64,000 nt of DNA from Chania fonticola_B (GTDB lineage: Bacteria; Pseudomonadota; Gammaproteobacteria; Enterobacterales; Enterobacteriaceae): NCBI RefSeq assembly GCF_048537545.1, contig NZ_CP183218.1; one strand, 5' to 3'. A model generated the notes under the pieces. It was given only the letters and a program-made list of their open reading frames with translations, ran no database searches and was not told the origin of the DNA. Of the stretch, positions 8,638-18,613 are shown piece by piece; position 1 is the stretch's first letter; each line of letters opens with the position of its first letter. A program made the position numbers and the translations under genes.

Positions 8638-11600
8638 TTAGTCGTTAACCGGCTGCGGTTTGGTCGCTGGAGCAGTGGCCTGATTCGCCGCTGCATGGCC
8701 GCCAGCAGAGCCTTTTCCATCAAAGTTGAAGGAAGGACGCTGCCACTCGCTGGTCTTCGCGGCTTCCGGCTGATAATCCGGCGCAGGCGCTTTGGTCATC
8801 GGGGCGGTAGCGATATGCTTGTAGAGTGCCGGTTGTGGTTGTGCAACCACTGGGGCCTCTTGCACTGGAGCTGGAGCAGCCTCTGGCTGTGCTGACACGA
8901 CTTCCGGCTCTGCGGTTACAGTAGCCTCTGCAGGGGCGGACACAACGGCTTCCACTACAGTTTCTTCCACTACAGGCTCTTGCACTGCGGGCTCAGCGAT
9001 AACGGGTTCAGCTTGTACTGCGGCATCTGCAACCGTCTCATCCTCAGTTGTTTCACTGACAACGGTTTCATCTACCACAACAGCGGCTGGCTCGGCAGCG
9101 ACGACAACGTCGGCTACGGTTTCAACCGGTGCAGTTTCTACCGGGGCTTCAACTACCGGTGCTGCTACCGATTCAGCTACTGCCGGAGCGGTTTCAACTA
9201 CGCTTGGCGCTTCGTTGACTACAGGCTGAACAGGAGCGGCTTCAACAGCCACCGGTGCAGCAGCAACGGCTACGGTTTCTACCGCCACTGGCGCTTGAGC
9301 TTCTTCGTGTTCAACGTAGACGGCGGCTTGTGCCACAGGATAGCTGACCCAAACCTTGCCTGAAGCCATCTCTGGTGAGGCAAACGCCCCGGCCAACGGC
9401 ATTGGCGACTGGTTCGGATAACGCTCGTCACGATAGCGACGACGGCGCTGACCACTGACGCGCAGATGGCGTGGAGAACGACGAGAACGACGTGGCATGC
9501 CGTTTTCACCGTTTCCACGGTTATCAGCTTGCGCGTCATCTTCAGACTGGGCCGCAATGGTCTGTGGCAACAGTTTAACGTTCTCAGCCACTACCGGAGC
9601 CTGGCTTTCTTCTACCTTGGCAACTGGCGCTTTAGGCGCTAACAGCTCTTCAGCGGCGCGATGCAGTTCTTCTTCCGCCGACAGGACGCGAACTTTCTGC
9701 GTGAGTGGACGGCGTTGACGACGCTGCGTTGGCTGCTGATGACGGTCTTCATCTTCGTCATTGCTATGGCTGGCAACAACGACTTCCGCAGTTTCTGGCA
9801 CTTTGACGTCTTGCGGAGCCTGGCGCTTTTCTTCCTGACGACGGCGTTGACGCTCGGCACGCTGTTCACGGCGCTGTTGCTGATCTTCGCGCTGTACCTT
9901 GGCTGCTTCTTCAGTCTGCACTTCGGTATTGGCAGCCGCTGGTGCGGTTTGTTGCTGTGCGTTACGGCGGTTGTTGCGGCGCTGGTCGTCACGGTTTTCA
10001 CGTGGTTCACGCGGCTCGCGATTTTCGCGTGGCTCACGATCACCACGTTCACGGTTGTCACGCCCTTCGCCACGTTCTTTACGCTCGCCACGTTCACCTT
10101 TACGGCCAGAACCCTGGCGGCGTTGGCCACGACGATCCTGACGGCGGTTGTCGCTGTCTTCTGTTTTCTCAGCTACAACCGGCTTAGCTTCAACCACTGG
10201 CGTTTCTTCACCGGCGAACAGTGACTTCAAGCCACCAAACAGACGGCTCAACAGGCCAGGTTTGGCTTCAGCAGCAGGGGCTGATGCAACTGCCGGTTTG
10301 GCGGCAACGGCAGGCTTGCTAACCACAGGCTCTTCTTCCTGCGGAGGAGCATCCTGTGACAGAGAGAAGGAAGCCAGAGCCGGTTGCTCGCGTTTGCGCT
10401 CGACTGGCGCATCATCCTGCGGCTGGGCCATTTCTTCTTCATGCAGCTTCGGCAGCAGGTAGCTCAGGGTTGGTGTTTCTTCACCCTTGCGTACGCGCAG
10501 CACGGAGTAATGCGGAGTCTGCATCTGATCGTTTGGCACGATGACCGCTTTCACGCCACCCTGGCGCTTCTCGATCGCGCTGACAGAATCACGTTTTTCG
10601 TTCAGCAGGTAGGAAGCAACCTGAACTGGTACGATGGCGTGAACTTCTTTGGTGTTCTCTTTCAGCGCTTCTTCTTCGATCAGGCGCAGAATAGACAGCG
10701 CCAGCGATTCGTTATCACGGATGGTGCCGGTACCGGTACAGCGCGGGCACACGTGGTGGCTGGACTCACCCAGTGACGGGCTGAGGCGCTGACGGGACAT
10801 TTCCAGCAGGCCGAAGCGAGAGATACGGCCAATCTGAATGCGGGCACGATCCTGGCGGACGGCATCGCGCAGACGGTTTTCCACTTCACGCTGGTGACGA
10901 ACCGGGGTCATATCGATAAAGTCGATAACGATCAGGCCACCCAGGTCGCGCAGGCGCAATTGGCGAGCAATTTCATCTGCGGCTTCCAGGTTGGTATTGA
11001 ATGCGGTCTCTTCGATGTCGCCACCGCGGGTTGCACGCGCGGAGTTGATATCGATAGCTGTCAAGGCTTCGGTGGTGTCGATCACGATGGAACCACCGGA
11101 AGGTAGACGCACTTCACGTTGGAACGCGGACTCGATCTGTGATTCGATTTGGTAATGGCTGAACAGCGGAATTTCGCCACTGTACAATTTGATCTTGCTG
11201 CTGAAGTCCGGGCGGCCCAGGGCAGCGATGTGCTCTTTGGCCAGATCGAGTACCTTCGGGTTGTCGATCAGGATTTCGCCGATGTCCGGACGCAGGTAAT
11301 CGCGGAATGCTCGCACGATAACGTTGCTTTCCTGGTGGATCAGGAACGGAGCAGGGCGGCCTTCGGCGGCTTTTTTAATCGCTTCCCAGTGCTTGAGGCG
11401 GAATGACAGGTCCCATTGCAGAGCGTCGGCAGATTTGCCAACGCCAGCGGTGCGGACAATCAGACCCATGCCGTCTGGCAATTGCAGCGAGGAGAGCGCT
11501 TCTTTCAGTTCGGTACGGTCGTCACCTTCGATGCGGCGGGAAATACCACCGGCACGCGGATTGTTCGGCATCAAAACCAGATAGCTACCGGCCAGGCTGA

Positions 11601-11958
11601 TGAAGGTGGTCAAGGCGGCGCCTTTATTACCCCGTTCTTCTTTATCAACCTGAACGATGACTTCCTGGCCTTCACGCAGCACATCTTTGATGTTTGGGCG
11701 ACCATGGGAAGAGTAATTGCTTGGGAAGTATTCGCGAGCGATTTCTTTTAGCGGAAGGAAACCATGTCGTTCAGCGCCGTAATCAACGAACGCGGCCTCG
11801 AGACTAGGTTCAATTCGAGTGATTTTGCCTTTGTAAATATTCGCTTTTTTCTGCTCATGGCCAGGGCTTTCAATATCCAGATCGTACAGCCGCTGTCCAT
11901 CTACAAGGGCAACACGCAACTCTTCCTGCTGAGTTGCGTTAATCAACATTCTTTTCAT
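8638..11958 (-). CDS. rne: Ribonuclease E
   Basis: 1106 residues (1061 in E. coli). The essential endonuclease for mRNA decay and rRNA/tRNA processing and the scaffold of the RNA degradosome. The N-terminal half has the S1 domain (about 35-120), the DNase I-like catalytic part with AIDINSARA and VIDFIDM (the two metal-binding aspartates), and the Zn-link CPRC near residue 404. The C-terminal half is disordered: two long Arg-rich, Glu-rich tracts (about 590-720) for RNA and helicase binding, then an Ala/Val/Glu/Pro-rich low-complexity stretch. It ends with SEWQRPSFNFDGKGSAGGH, the usual PNPase-binding tail. The extra length is all in the low-complexity part. Confidence 0.97.
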   Translation of the reverse strand: MKRMLINATQQEELRVALVDGQRLYDLDIESPGHEQKKANIYKGKITRIEPSLEAAFVDYGAERHGFLPLKEIAREYFPSNYSSHGRPNIKDVLREGQEVIVQVDKEERGNKGAALTTFISLAGSYLVLMPNNPRAGGISRRIEGDDRTELKEALSSLQLPDGMGLIVRTAGVGKSADALQWDLSFRLKHWEAIKKAAEGRPAPFLIHQESNVIVRAFRDYLRPDIGEILIDNPKVLDLAKEHIAALGRPDFSSKIKLYSGEIPLFSHYQIESQIESAFQREVRLPSGGSIVIDTTEALTAIDINSARATRGGDIEETAFNTNLEAADEIARQLRLRDLGGLIVIDFIDMTPVRHQREVENRLRDAVRQDRARIQIGRISRFGLLEMSRQRLSPSLGESSHHVCPRCTGTGTIRDNESLALSILRLIEEEALKENTKEVHAIVPVQVASYLLNEKRDSVSAIEKRQGGVKAVIVPNDQMQTPHYSVLRVRKGEETPTLSYLLPKLHEEEMAQPQDDAPVERKREQPALASFSLSQDAPPQEEEPVVSKPAVAAKPAVASAPAAEAKPGLLSRLFGGLKSLFAGEETPVVEAKPVVAEKTEDSDNRRQDRRGQRRQGSGRKGERGERKERGEGRDNRERGDREPRENREPREPRENRDDQRRNNRRNAQQQTAPAAANTEVQTEEAAKVQREDQQQRREQRAERQRRRQEEKRQAPQDVKVPETAEVVVASHSNDEDEDRHQQPTQRRQRRPLTQKVRVLSAEEELHRAAEELLAPKAPVAKVEESQAPVVAENVKLLPQTIAAQSEDDAQADNRGNGENGMPRRSRRSPRHLRVSGQRRRRYRDERYPNQSPMPLAGAFASPEMASGKVWVSYPVAQAAVYVEHEEAQAPVAVETVAVAAAPVAVEAAPVQPVVNEAPSVVETAPAVAESVAAPVVEAPVETAPVETVADVVVAAEPAAVVVDETVVSETTEDETVADAAVQAEPVIAEPAVQEPVVEETVVEAVVSAPAEATVTAEPEVVSAQPEAAPAPVQEAPVVAQPQPALYKHIATAPMTKAPAPDYQPEAAKTSEWQRPSFNFDGKGSAGGHAAANQATAPATKPQPVND

Positions 11959-12511
11959 CTTAACTTACTCGTTTTTTTTACATTATCGACAAAGCTGCGG
12001 GCAAAATAACCTCATGGCCAGGTTAAAACCGAAAACCCCGTGTCTTCTCGCAAAGCCGTCAACCTCACGGTTGTCGCCTGCATAGGGGCGCATTATCTCG
12101 GTAAGCCTGTATTTCTTTGTGAAACACAGCGCTTTTGACTCAGGGAATAGCCTCTGATGTATGTTGACAGATCTGATTCCATTTGCCGGCCAAGCTGCAA
12201 CCCGCAGCCCGCTAATTGTTTGATTTCACATTACGTCTTACGCCATTGCTGCGTTTTTGTGCAACCAGACAAACTGTATAATTCCGCAATTCTCCTCGTT
12301 TCAAGGGGATCGGCACGGAAAGTTACAGCATTATTCCATTGCAAGTACCTTTATAGCAAGGTGACTTTGCGCTAACTGTGGCGGAAACCGCAAACGATCA
12401 ACCTGGCTTGCTGCCTTATTGTTCGCTGGCGTTTCTTTCACAGTCTGAGAGACAGTTAAGCACATAAAAAGAGGTGGCGCTATTGACGCGCTCTATTTAG
12501 AATCCCGCCCC
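11959..12511 (-). promoter_or_regulatory. rne long 5' leader and divergent rne/rluC promoters
   Basis: 553 bases without a supported gene. In E. coli rne has a leader of about 360 bases whose hairpins let RNase E cleave and down-regulate its own mRNA. The stretch next to the rne start (11,960-12,120) keeps related blocks, for example ACACGGGGTTTTCGGTTTTAA on the minus strand, so I read it as the same leader. The rluC promoter should be near 12,400-12,500. Exact start sites are not visible. Confidence 0.5.
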
Positions 12512-13480
12512 ATGAAAACGAACATTCCCGCAGTACAATTAGTGACGATTTCTGACGATGAAGCCGGTCAGAGAATCGACAATTTTTTGCTTGCCCGCCT
12601 GAAAGGCGTGCCGAAGAGCATGATTTATCGCATCGTGCGCAAAGGCGAGGTGCGGGTCAATAAAGGCCGCATCAAGGCTGAATATAAACTGGCGGCGGGC
12701 GACGTGGTGCGCATTCCTCCGGTTCGGGTCGCTGAGCGTGAAGATGCGCCGGTTTCCGCCAAGCTGGATAAAGTTGCTGCCCTGGCAGATTGCATCCTTT
12801 ATGAGGACGATCACCTGTTGCTGCTCAACAAACCTTCGGGAACGGCGGTGCATGGCGGCAGTGGCCTGAGTTTTGGCGTGATCGAAGGATTGCGGGCATT
12901 ACGTCCGGAAGCACGTTTTCTGGAGCTGGTGCACCGTCTGGATCGCGACACCTCCGGCGTGTTGATGGTGGCCAAGAAGCGTTCGGCGCTGCGTTCGCTG
13001 CACGAGCAGTTGCGCCTCAAGGGGATGCAGAAGGATTATCTGGCGTTGGTGCGCGGCGAGTGGCAGTCGCACTGCAAAGCGGTGCAGGCACCGTTGCTGA
13101 AGAATATTTTGCAGAGCGGGGAGCGCATTGTCCGCGTCAACAGCGAAGGCAAACCTTCGGAGACCCGCTTCAAGATCGAAGAGCGCTTTGAACATGCCAC
13201 GCTGGTGAAGGCCAGCCCGATCACCGGGCGTACCCACCAGATTCGTGTGCATACCTTGCATGCTGGGCATCCGATCGCCTTTGATGACCGTTATGGTGAC
13301 CGGGAGTTCGATCGCCAATTGGCGGGCACCGGCCTGAAACGCCTGTTCCTGCATGCGGCAGCGCTGCGCTTTGAACATCCTGCCACCGGCGAAACGATGC
13401 GCATCGAAGCGCCGATGGATGACGAACTGCGTCATTGCCTGCAGGTATTGCGCCAACGGACCGCCGCAGCCAAAAAATAA
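12512..13480 (+). CDS. rluC: 23S rRNA pseudouridine(955/2504/2580) synthase
   Basis: 322 residues. RluC makes three pseudouridines in 23S rRNA. An N-terminal S4-like RNA-binding domain (about 18-80, with GQRIDNFLLARLKGVPKSMI) is followed by the RluA-type catalytic domain. The catalytic aspartate lies in HRLDRDTSG, and the GRTHQIRVH and FLHAAALRFEHP motifs follow. Divergent from rne and convergent with yceF, which ends 2 bases after it. Confidence 0.96.
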   Translation: MKTNIPAVQLVTISDDEAGQRIDNFLLARLKGVPKSMIYRIVRKGEVRVNKGRIKAEYKLAAGDVVRIPPVRVAEREDAPVSAKLDKVAALADCILYEDDHLLLLNKPSGTAVHGGSGLSFGVIEGLRALRPEARFLELVHRLDRDTSGVLMVAKKRSALRSLHEQLRLKGMQKDYLALVRGEWQSHCKAVQAPLLKNILQSGERIVRVNSEGKPSETRFKIEERFEHATLVKASPITGRTHQIRVHTLHAGHPIAFDDRYGDREFDRQLAGTGLKRLFLHAAALRFEHPATGETMRIEAPMDDELRHCLQVLRQRTAAAKK

Positions 13481-13482
13481 GT

Positions 13483-14064
13483 TTATACCAGCGGGTTGAC
13501 CCCTTCAGCCCGCAACATTTCCAACAATGCGATCAGCGGCAGGCCAATCAACGCATTCGGGTCGCGGCCCTCCAACTTATCAAACAGCGCAATCCCCAAA
13601 CCTTCACTCTTGAAGCTGCCTGCGCAGTTGAGCGGCTGTTCCAGGCGCACATAGGTTTCGATTTCCACTTCGCTCAAGGCACGGAAATGAACGTGGAAAG
13701 GTTCACACATCACCTGTAGGCGTTGGCTACGGCTATTATAGAGCGCCAAACCGGTATAGAAGGTCACCTGCTGGCCGCTGGCCTTACGTAGCTGCTGGCG
13801 GGCGTTCTCTTCGCTATGGGGCTTACCGGTGATTTCTCCAGCGATCACGCAGACCTGATCGGAACCGATAATGAGATAATCAGGGTAGGCCATAGCCAGC
13901 GCCTGAGCCTTGGCCGCCGCCAGGCGCAGCACTAAAGCCTCGGCACTTTCACCGGGCAGCGGTGTTTCATCGGTTTGCGGTGCCGCACAAATAAAGGGCA
14001 GGTGCAGCTTCTCCAACAGTTGCTGGCGGTAGACTGACGTTGAGGCGAGTAAGAGTCTTTGCAT
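13483..14064 (-). CDS. yceF: 7-methyl-GTP pyrophosphatase, Maf-like (YceF)
   Basis: 193 residues from the ATG at 14064, giving MQRLLLASTS as in other Maf proteins; an in-frame ATG 13 codons upstream would add a tail not seen in the family. YceF hydrolyses m7GTP and protects against misincorporated or canonical-like nucleotides. Visible motifs: the SxxR-type nucleotide loop STSVYRQ, DETPLPGE, IIGSDQVC and the CAGSFKSEG segment specific to this subgroup. Confidence 0.92.
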   Translation of the reverse strand: MQRLLLASTSVYRQQLLEKLHLPFICAAPQTDETPLPGESAEALVLRLAAAKAQALAMAYPDYLIIGSDQVCVIAGEITGKPHSEENARQQLRKASGQQVTFYTGLALYNSRSQRLQVMCEPFHVHFRALSEVEIETYVRLEQPLNCAGSFKSEGLGIALFDKLEGRDPNALIGLPLIALLEMLRAEGVNPLV

Positions 14065-14205
14065 AATTTTTTCCACAAACCATAGCGTAAATATGTCGCT
14101 CATCTTAAACTGTCGGCCGCTCTGGAAGCGAATATTGGTGAAAGGTGCCGTTTTAGGGCCTTTTTCTTTGACTCTATGACGTTACAAAGTTAATATGCGC
14201 GCCCT

Positions 14206-14727
14206 ATGCAAAAGGTAAAATTACCCTTGACCATTGATGCGGTACGTACCGCTCAGAAACGCCTGGACTATGTTGGTTCCTATGCGCCTGAGCTGGTTAC
14301 ACGTGTTGCCGACTCCGTGGTCAGTGTGGACAGTGATGTCGAAGTGCAGTTGTCGTTTGATATTGATAACCAGCGCCTCGCGGTGATAACAGGGCATGCG
14401 GACGTCGCGGTAACGCTGATGTGCCAACGCTGTGGTGTCCCGTTTGCCCATCAGGTCCACACAACATATTGTTTTAGCCCGGTCGTCAATGATGAGCAGG
14501 CTGAGGCATTACCGGAAGCGTACGAACCGATCGAAGTTGACGAGTTTGGCGAAGTCGATCTGTTGGCAATGATTGAAGATGAAATTATTCTTTCGCTGCC
14601 TGTCGTTCCGGTACATGAATCTGAACACTGTGAAGTGTCCGAAGCGGACATGGTGTTTGGCAAACTGCCTCCTGAGGCGGAGAAACCAAATCCATTTGCC
14701 GTATTAGCCAGTTTAAAGCGTAAGTAA
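14206..14727 (+). CDS. yceD: 23S rRNA accumulation protein YceD (DUF177)
   Basis: 173 residues. It has the DUF177 signature with a CQRCG knuckle, then an acidic middle (VDEFGEVDLLAMIEDEIILS LP region) and KPNPFAVLASLKRK at the C-terminus. In bacteria and plastids this family is required for 23S rRNA accumulation. It is the first gene of the yceD-rpmF-plsX-fab cluster; the stop is 16 bases before rpmF and the start is at the ATG after a TATG-rich spacer. Confidence 0.93.
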   Translation: MQKVKLPLTIDAVRTAQKRLDYVGSYAPELVTRVADSVVSVDSDVEVQLSFDIDNQRLAVITGHADVAVTLMCQRCGVPFAHQVHTTYCFSPVVNDEQAEALPEAYEPIEVDEFGEVDLLAMIEDEIILSLPVVPVHESEHCEVSEADMVFGKLPPEAEKPNPFAVLASLKRK

Positions 14728-14743
14728 TCGAGGAGTAAGGTCC

Positions 14744-14911
14744 ATGGCCGTACAACAAAATAAACCAACCCGTTCCAAACGTGGCATGCGTCGTTCACAC
14801 GATGCCCTGACCACCACCACCTTGTCTGTAGATGCGACTTCCGGTGAAACTCATCGTCGTCACCACATCACTGCCGACGGTTTCTACCGCGGTCGCAAGG
14901 TTATCGGCTAA
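14744..14911 (+). CDS. rpmF: 50S ribosomal protein L32
   Basis: 55 residues, basic: MAVQQNKPTRSKRGMRRSH, then HRRHHITADGFYRGRKVIG. It is two residues shorter than E. coli L32 (57). Preceded by GAGGAGT. L32 is a large-subunit protein, and its fixed place between yceD and plsX couples ribosome and lipid gene expression in enterobacteria. Confidence 0.95.
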   Translation: MAVQQNKPTRSKRGMRRSHDALTTTTLSVDATSGETHRRHHITADGFYRGRKVIG

Positions 14912-14923
14912 GTCAGCGATACT

Positions 14924-15958
14924 TTGACTCGTCTAACCCTGGCGTTAGATGCAATGGGCGGGGATTTCGGTCCCTGCGTCACAGTGCCTGCTTCATTGCA
15001 GGCACTGGCCTCTAATTTACAGCTTCATCTCCTGTTAGTCGGCGATCCCGACGTCATCTCCCCGTTACTTGCCAAAGCCGATCCGTCTGTCCTGGAACGC
15101 TTGCAAGTCGTACCTGCCGAATCGGTTATTGCCGGTGACGCGAAGCCTTCACAAGCGATCCGGGCCAGCCGAGGTACCTCTATGCGCATTGCGCTGGAGT
15201 TGATTAAAAGCGGTGAGGCGCAGGCTTGTGTCAGTGCAGGGAATACCGGGGCGTTGATGGGGCTGGCCAAGTTGCTGATCAAACCGTTGGACGGCATTGA
15301 ACGCCCGGCGTTGATGACCGTGATACCTAACCAACAGCGTGGTAAAACCGTGGTGCTGGATCTGGGGGCCAACGTAGAATGCGACAGCACGATGCTGGTG
15401 CAGTTCGCGGTCATGGGAGCAGTGATGGCGGAAGAGGTATTGGGTATCGCGCAGCCACGTGTGGCACTGCTCAATATCGGCGAAGAAGAAACCAAAGGAC
15501 TGGATAATATCCGCGAAGCCTCCGCCGTACTTAAAAAAACGCAGGCAATCAACTATATTGGTTATCTGGAAGGCAACGACCTGCTCACCGGTAAAACCGA
15601 TGTGATGGTCTGCGACGGCTTTGTCGGCAACGTCACTCTGAAAACCATGGAAGGTGTGATAAGACTGTTCTTGTCGCTACTCAAGTCATCCTCCGATGGG
15701 GGAAAACAGGCGTGGTGGTTAAAATTGTTGGGTCGTTGGTTACAAAAAAGGGTGGCAAGGCGTTTTGGTCATCTGAACCCCGACCAGTATAATGGTGCAT
15801 GTCTGTTAGGATTGCGGGGAACCGTGATCAAGAGCCACGGCGCTGCAAACCAAAACGCGTTTGCGGTGGCAATCGAACAGGCTGTACAGGCGGTGCAGCG
15901 GCAAGTTCCGGACAGGATTGCTGCGCGCCTTGAAGCTGTATTACCCAAGAGTGACTGA
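14924..15958 (+). CDS. plsX: Phosphate acyltransferase PlsX
   Basis: 344 residues from a TTG start at 14924 (T-R-L-T-L-A-L-D-A-M-G-G-D-F-G-P follows). PlsX turns acyl-ACP and phosphate into acyl-phosphate for phospholipid synthesis. Conserved stretches: ALDAMGGDFGP, SAGNTGALMG, LDLGANVEC, NIGEEETKG and VCDGFVGNVTLKTMEG. It lies 12 bases after rpmF and 6 bases before fabH. The rare TTG start is shared with E. coli and may limit its synthesis. Confidence 0.95.
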   Translation: MTRLTLALDAMGGDFGPCVTVPASLQALASNLQLHLLLVGDPDVISPLLAKADPSVLERLQVVPAESVIAGDAKPSQAIRASRGTSMRIALELIKSGEAQACVSAGNTGALMGLAKLLIKPLDGIERPALMTVIPNQQRGKTVVLDLGANVECDSTMLVQFAVMGAVMAEEVLGIAQPRVALLNIGEEETKGLDNIREASAVLKKTQAINYIGYLEGNDLLTGKTDVMVCDGFVGNVTLKTMEGVIRLFLSLLKSSSDGGKQAWWLKLLGRWLQKRVARRFGHLNPDQYNGACLLGLRGTVIKSHGAANQNAFAVAIEQAVQAVQRQVPDRIAARLEAVLPKSD

Positions 15959-15964
15959 TCGTTC

Positions 15965-16918
15965 ATGTATACAAAGATTCTCGGTACGGGGAGTTACTTA
16001 CCCGCACAAGTGCGCACCAACGCTGACTTAGAAAAAATGGTGGATACGTCTGACGAGTGGATCGTGACTCGCACCGGTATTCGTGAACGTCGTATCGCTG
16101 CCCCGGATGAAACCGTGGCAACCATGAGCTTCCATGCCGCGTCTCACGCGCTGGAAATGGCGGGTGTGGCTAAAGAAGATATCGGCCTGATCGTGGTGGC
16201 GACCACCACCTCAAGCCATGCGTTCCCAAGTTCTGCCTGCCAGGTGCAGCAGATGCTGGGTATTCAGGACTGCGCGGCGTTTGACATCGCGGCGGCCTGT
16301 GCTGGCTTTACCTACGCCTTGAGCGTGGCCGATCAGTACGTCAAGAACGGCGCGGTAAAACATGCGCTGGTGATCGGCTCAGATGTGCTGTCGCGCACGC
16401 TCGATCCTGAAGATCGCAGCACGATCATCCTGTTTGGCGACGGTGCGGGCGCGGTAGTGCTGGGGGCTTCTGAGGAGCAGGGCATTATCTCCACCCACCT
16501 GCATGCCGATGGTCGCTATGGCAATCTGCTGGCGCTGCCGAATAAAGATCGTCAGAACCCGGATCAGCCTGCTTACGTCACCATGGCGGGTAATGAAGTG
16601 TTTAAAGTGGCAGTCACCGAACTGGCACATATCGTTGATGAAACGCTGAAGGCCAACGATCTTGACCGCAGTGAACTGGATTGGCTGGTTCCGCATCAGG
16701 CCAACCTGCGCATCATCAGCGCAACGGCAAAAAAACTGGGTATGGGGATGGAGAAAGTGGTAGTGACGCTCGATCGTCACGGGAACACCTCTGCCGCCTC
16801 GGTACCTGCGGCGCTCGACGAAGCCGTACGCGACGGGCGCATCCAGCGTGGTCAGTTGGTGTTGCTGGAAGCATTCGGCGGTGGCTTTACCTGGGGCTCG
16901 GCGCTGGTTCGCTTTTGA
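15965..16918 (+). CDS. fabH: Beta-ketoacyl-ACP synthase III
   Basis: 317 residues, the usual FabH length. It condenses acetyl-CoA with malonyl-ACP to start fatty-acid elongation. The catalytic triad is seen as Cys in DIAAACAGFTYAL (about 112), His in WLVPHQANLRII and Asn in HGNTSAASVP. FGGGFTWG marks the C-terminal domain. It overlaps nothing and runs straight into fabD after 18 bases. Confidence 0.97.
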   Translation: MYTKILGTGSYLPAQVRTNADLEKMVDTSDEWIVTRTGIRERRIAAPDETVATMSFHAASHALEMAGVAKEDIGLIVVATTTSSHAFPSSACQVQQMLGIQDCAAFDIAAACAGFTYALSVADQYVKNGAVKHALVIGSDVLSRTLDPEDRSTIILFGDGAGAVVLGASEEQGIISTHLHADGRYGNLLALPNKDRQNPDQPAYVTMAGNEVFKVAVTELAHIVDETLKANDLDRSELDWLVPHQANLRIISATAKKLGMGMEKVVVTLDRHGNTSAASVPAALDEAVRDGRIQRGQLVLLEAFGGGFTWGSALVRF

Positions 16919-16936
16919 TTCAACAGGAATAAAAAA

Positions 16937-17866
16937 ATGACGCAAACTGCTTTTGTTTTTCCAGGCCAGGGTTCTCAAACCGTTGGCATGTTGGCCGATT
17001 TGGCCGCACAGTTTCCCATTGTGGAACAAACTTTTAGCGACGCTTCTGCGGCTTTGGGTTACGATCTGTGGCAGTTGGTGCAGACTGGCCCGGCAGAAGA
17101 GCTGAATAAAACCTGGCAGACACAGCCAGCGTTGTTGGCGGCCTCCGTTGCCATCTTCCGTGTCTGGCAGCAGCAGGGCGGTAATATGCCGGTGATGATG
17201 GCTGGCCACAGCCTGGGTGAATACTCGGCGCTGGTGTGTGCCGGTGTACTGGATTTTGCTGCGGCTATTCGTTTGGTAGAGTTGCGCGGTAAGCTGATGC
17301 AGGAAGCGGTACCGGAAGGTACCGGTGCCATGTATGCCATCATCGGTCTGGATAATGCCTCGATTGCCAAAGCCTGTGAGGAATCTGCTCAAGGCCAGGT
17401 AGTTTCACCGGTGAACTTCAACTCTCCGGGGCAGGTCGTTATCGCGGGCAACAAAGAAGCGGTTGAGCGTGCAGGTGCAGCTTGCAAGGCGGCCGGTGCC
17501 AAACGTGCGCTGCCGTTGCCGGTGAGCGTGCCTTCGCACTGCGCACTGATGAAACTGGCTGCCGATAAGCTGGCTGTAGCGCTGCAAGACATCACCTTCA
17601 ACGCGCCGCTGGTTCCGGTAGTCAATAACGTTGATGTACGCGCAGAAACCGCGCCAGAAGCAATCCGCAGTGCGTTGGTTCGCCAGCTGTACAGCCCGGT
17701 GCGCTGGACGGAAAGCGTAGAATTTATGGCGGCAGAGGGCGTGACTCTGCTGCTGGAAGTGGGCCCAGGCAAAGTGCTGACCGGCCTGACCAAACGCATT
17801 GTCGACACTTTGACGGCGGCAGCGGTTAACGATACTGCCAGCCTGTCTGCGGCGTTGGAACAGTAA
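16937..17866 (+). CDS. fabD: Malonyl-CoA:ACP transacylase
   Basis: 309 residues. It moves malonyl from CoA to ACP. GQGSQTVGM near the N-terminus is the oxyanion part, and GHSLGEYSALVC carries the nucleophile serine (about 92). The active-site histidine is in SVPSHCALMK (about 201). GPGKVLTGL lies at the C-terminus. Start ATG preceded by AGGAATAA. Confidence 0.97.
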   Translation: MTQTAFVFPGQGSQTVGMLADLAAQFPIVEQTFSDASAALGYDLWQLVQTGPAEELNKTWQTQPALLAASVAIFRVWQQQGGNMPVMMAGHSLGEYSALVCAGVLDFAAAIRLVELRGKLMQEAVPEGTGAMYAIIGLDNASIAKACEESAQGQVVSPVNFNSPGQVVIAGNKEAVERAGAACKAAGAKRALPLPVSVPSHCALMKLAADKLAVALQDITFNAPLVPVVNNVDVRAETAPEAIRSALVRQLYSPVRWTESVEFMAAEGVTLLLEVGPGKVLTGLTKRIVDTLTAAAVNDTASLSAALEQ

Positions 17867-17878
17867 AAGAGGATAACC

Positions 17879-18613
17879 ATGAGCTTCGAAGGGAAAATTG
17901 TCCTGGTCACTGGCGCAAGCCGCGGTATTGGCCGGGCTATTGCAGAGTTGTTTGTTGCACGTGGCGCCAAGGTTATCGGCACCGCTACCAGCGAGAGCGG
18001 TGCTGAAGCCATCAGCAGCTATCTGGGTGAGAACGGCAAAGGCTATATGCTGAACGTGGTTGATGCTCAATCTATCGACAACGTTTTGACCTCGATTCGT
18101 GCAGAATTTGGCGAAATCGACATTTTAGTGAATAATGCCGGGATTACGCGTGATAACCTGCTGATGCGAATGAAGGATGAGGAGTGGCAGGATATCCTGG
18201 ACACCAATCTGACTTCCGTATTCCGTCTGTCAAAAGCGGTAATGCGAGCTATGATGAAAAAGCGGTTTGGCCGTATCATCTCTATCGGTTCCGTTGTTGG
18301 CACCATGGGGAATGCAGGGCAGGCTAACTACGCGGCGGCTAAAGCCGGTCTGATTGGTTTTAGTAAGTCTTTGGCACGTGAGATCGCTTCACGTGGCATT
18401 ACGGTCAACGTCGTGGCTCCTGGCTTTATTGAGACGGACATGACACGGGCGTTGACAGAAGATCAACGCGCAGGCATTTTGACTCAGGTTCCGGCTAGCC
18501 GGCTTGGGGAAGCTAAAGAAATCGCCAGCGCTGTTGCATTTTTAGCCTCTGACGAGGCCAGCTACATCACCGGTGAAACGTTACATGTCAATGGCGGCAT
18601 GTATATGATTTAA
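17879..18613 (+). CDS. fabG: 3-oxoacyl-ACP reductase
   Basis: 244 residues, short-chain dehydrogenase. NADPH site GASRGIGRAI, NNAGITRDN, catalytic Ser138 (SIGSVVG), and the YAAAKAG tyrosine-lysine pair at about 151/155. VAPGFIETDMT follows. It reduces 3-ketoacyl-ACP in each elongation round. Followed by a 154-base gap containing the acpP promoter. Confidence 0.97.
   Translation: MSFEGKIVLVTGASRGIGRAIAELFVARGAKVIGTATSESGAEAISSYLGENGKGYMLNVVDAQSIDNVLTSIRAEFGEIDILVNNAGITRDNLLMRMKDEEWQDILDTNLTSVFRLSKAVMRAMMKKRFGRIISIGSVVGTMGNAGQANYAAAKAGLIGFSKSLAREIASRGITVNVVAPGFIETDMTRALTEDQRAGILTQVPASRLGEAKEIASAVAFLASDEASYITGETLHVNGGMYMI

Noticed and set aside
8980..10230. Several plus-strand frames of 80-187 codons opposite rne, rich in Tyr/Cys/Arg or Phe/Leu
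   Set aside because: They are antisense of the low-complexity, Ala/Val/Glu/Arg-rich RNase E tail; composition follows from the opposite strand and no ribosome sites support them.
12157..12375. 72-codon plus-strand frame between rne and rluC
   Set aside because: Lies in the rne leader; Cys/Ser-rich without domain or ribosome site.
16379..17392. 337-codon minus-strand frame opposite fabH/fabD
   Set aside because: Pure shadow: rich in His/Arg/Gln, and fabH and fabD are unambiguous.
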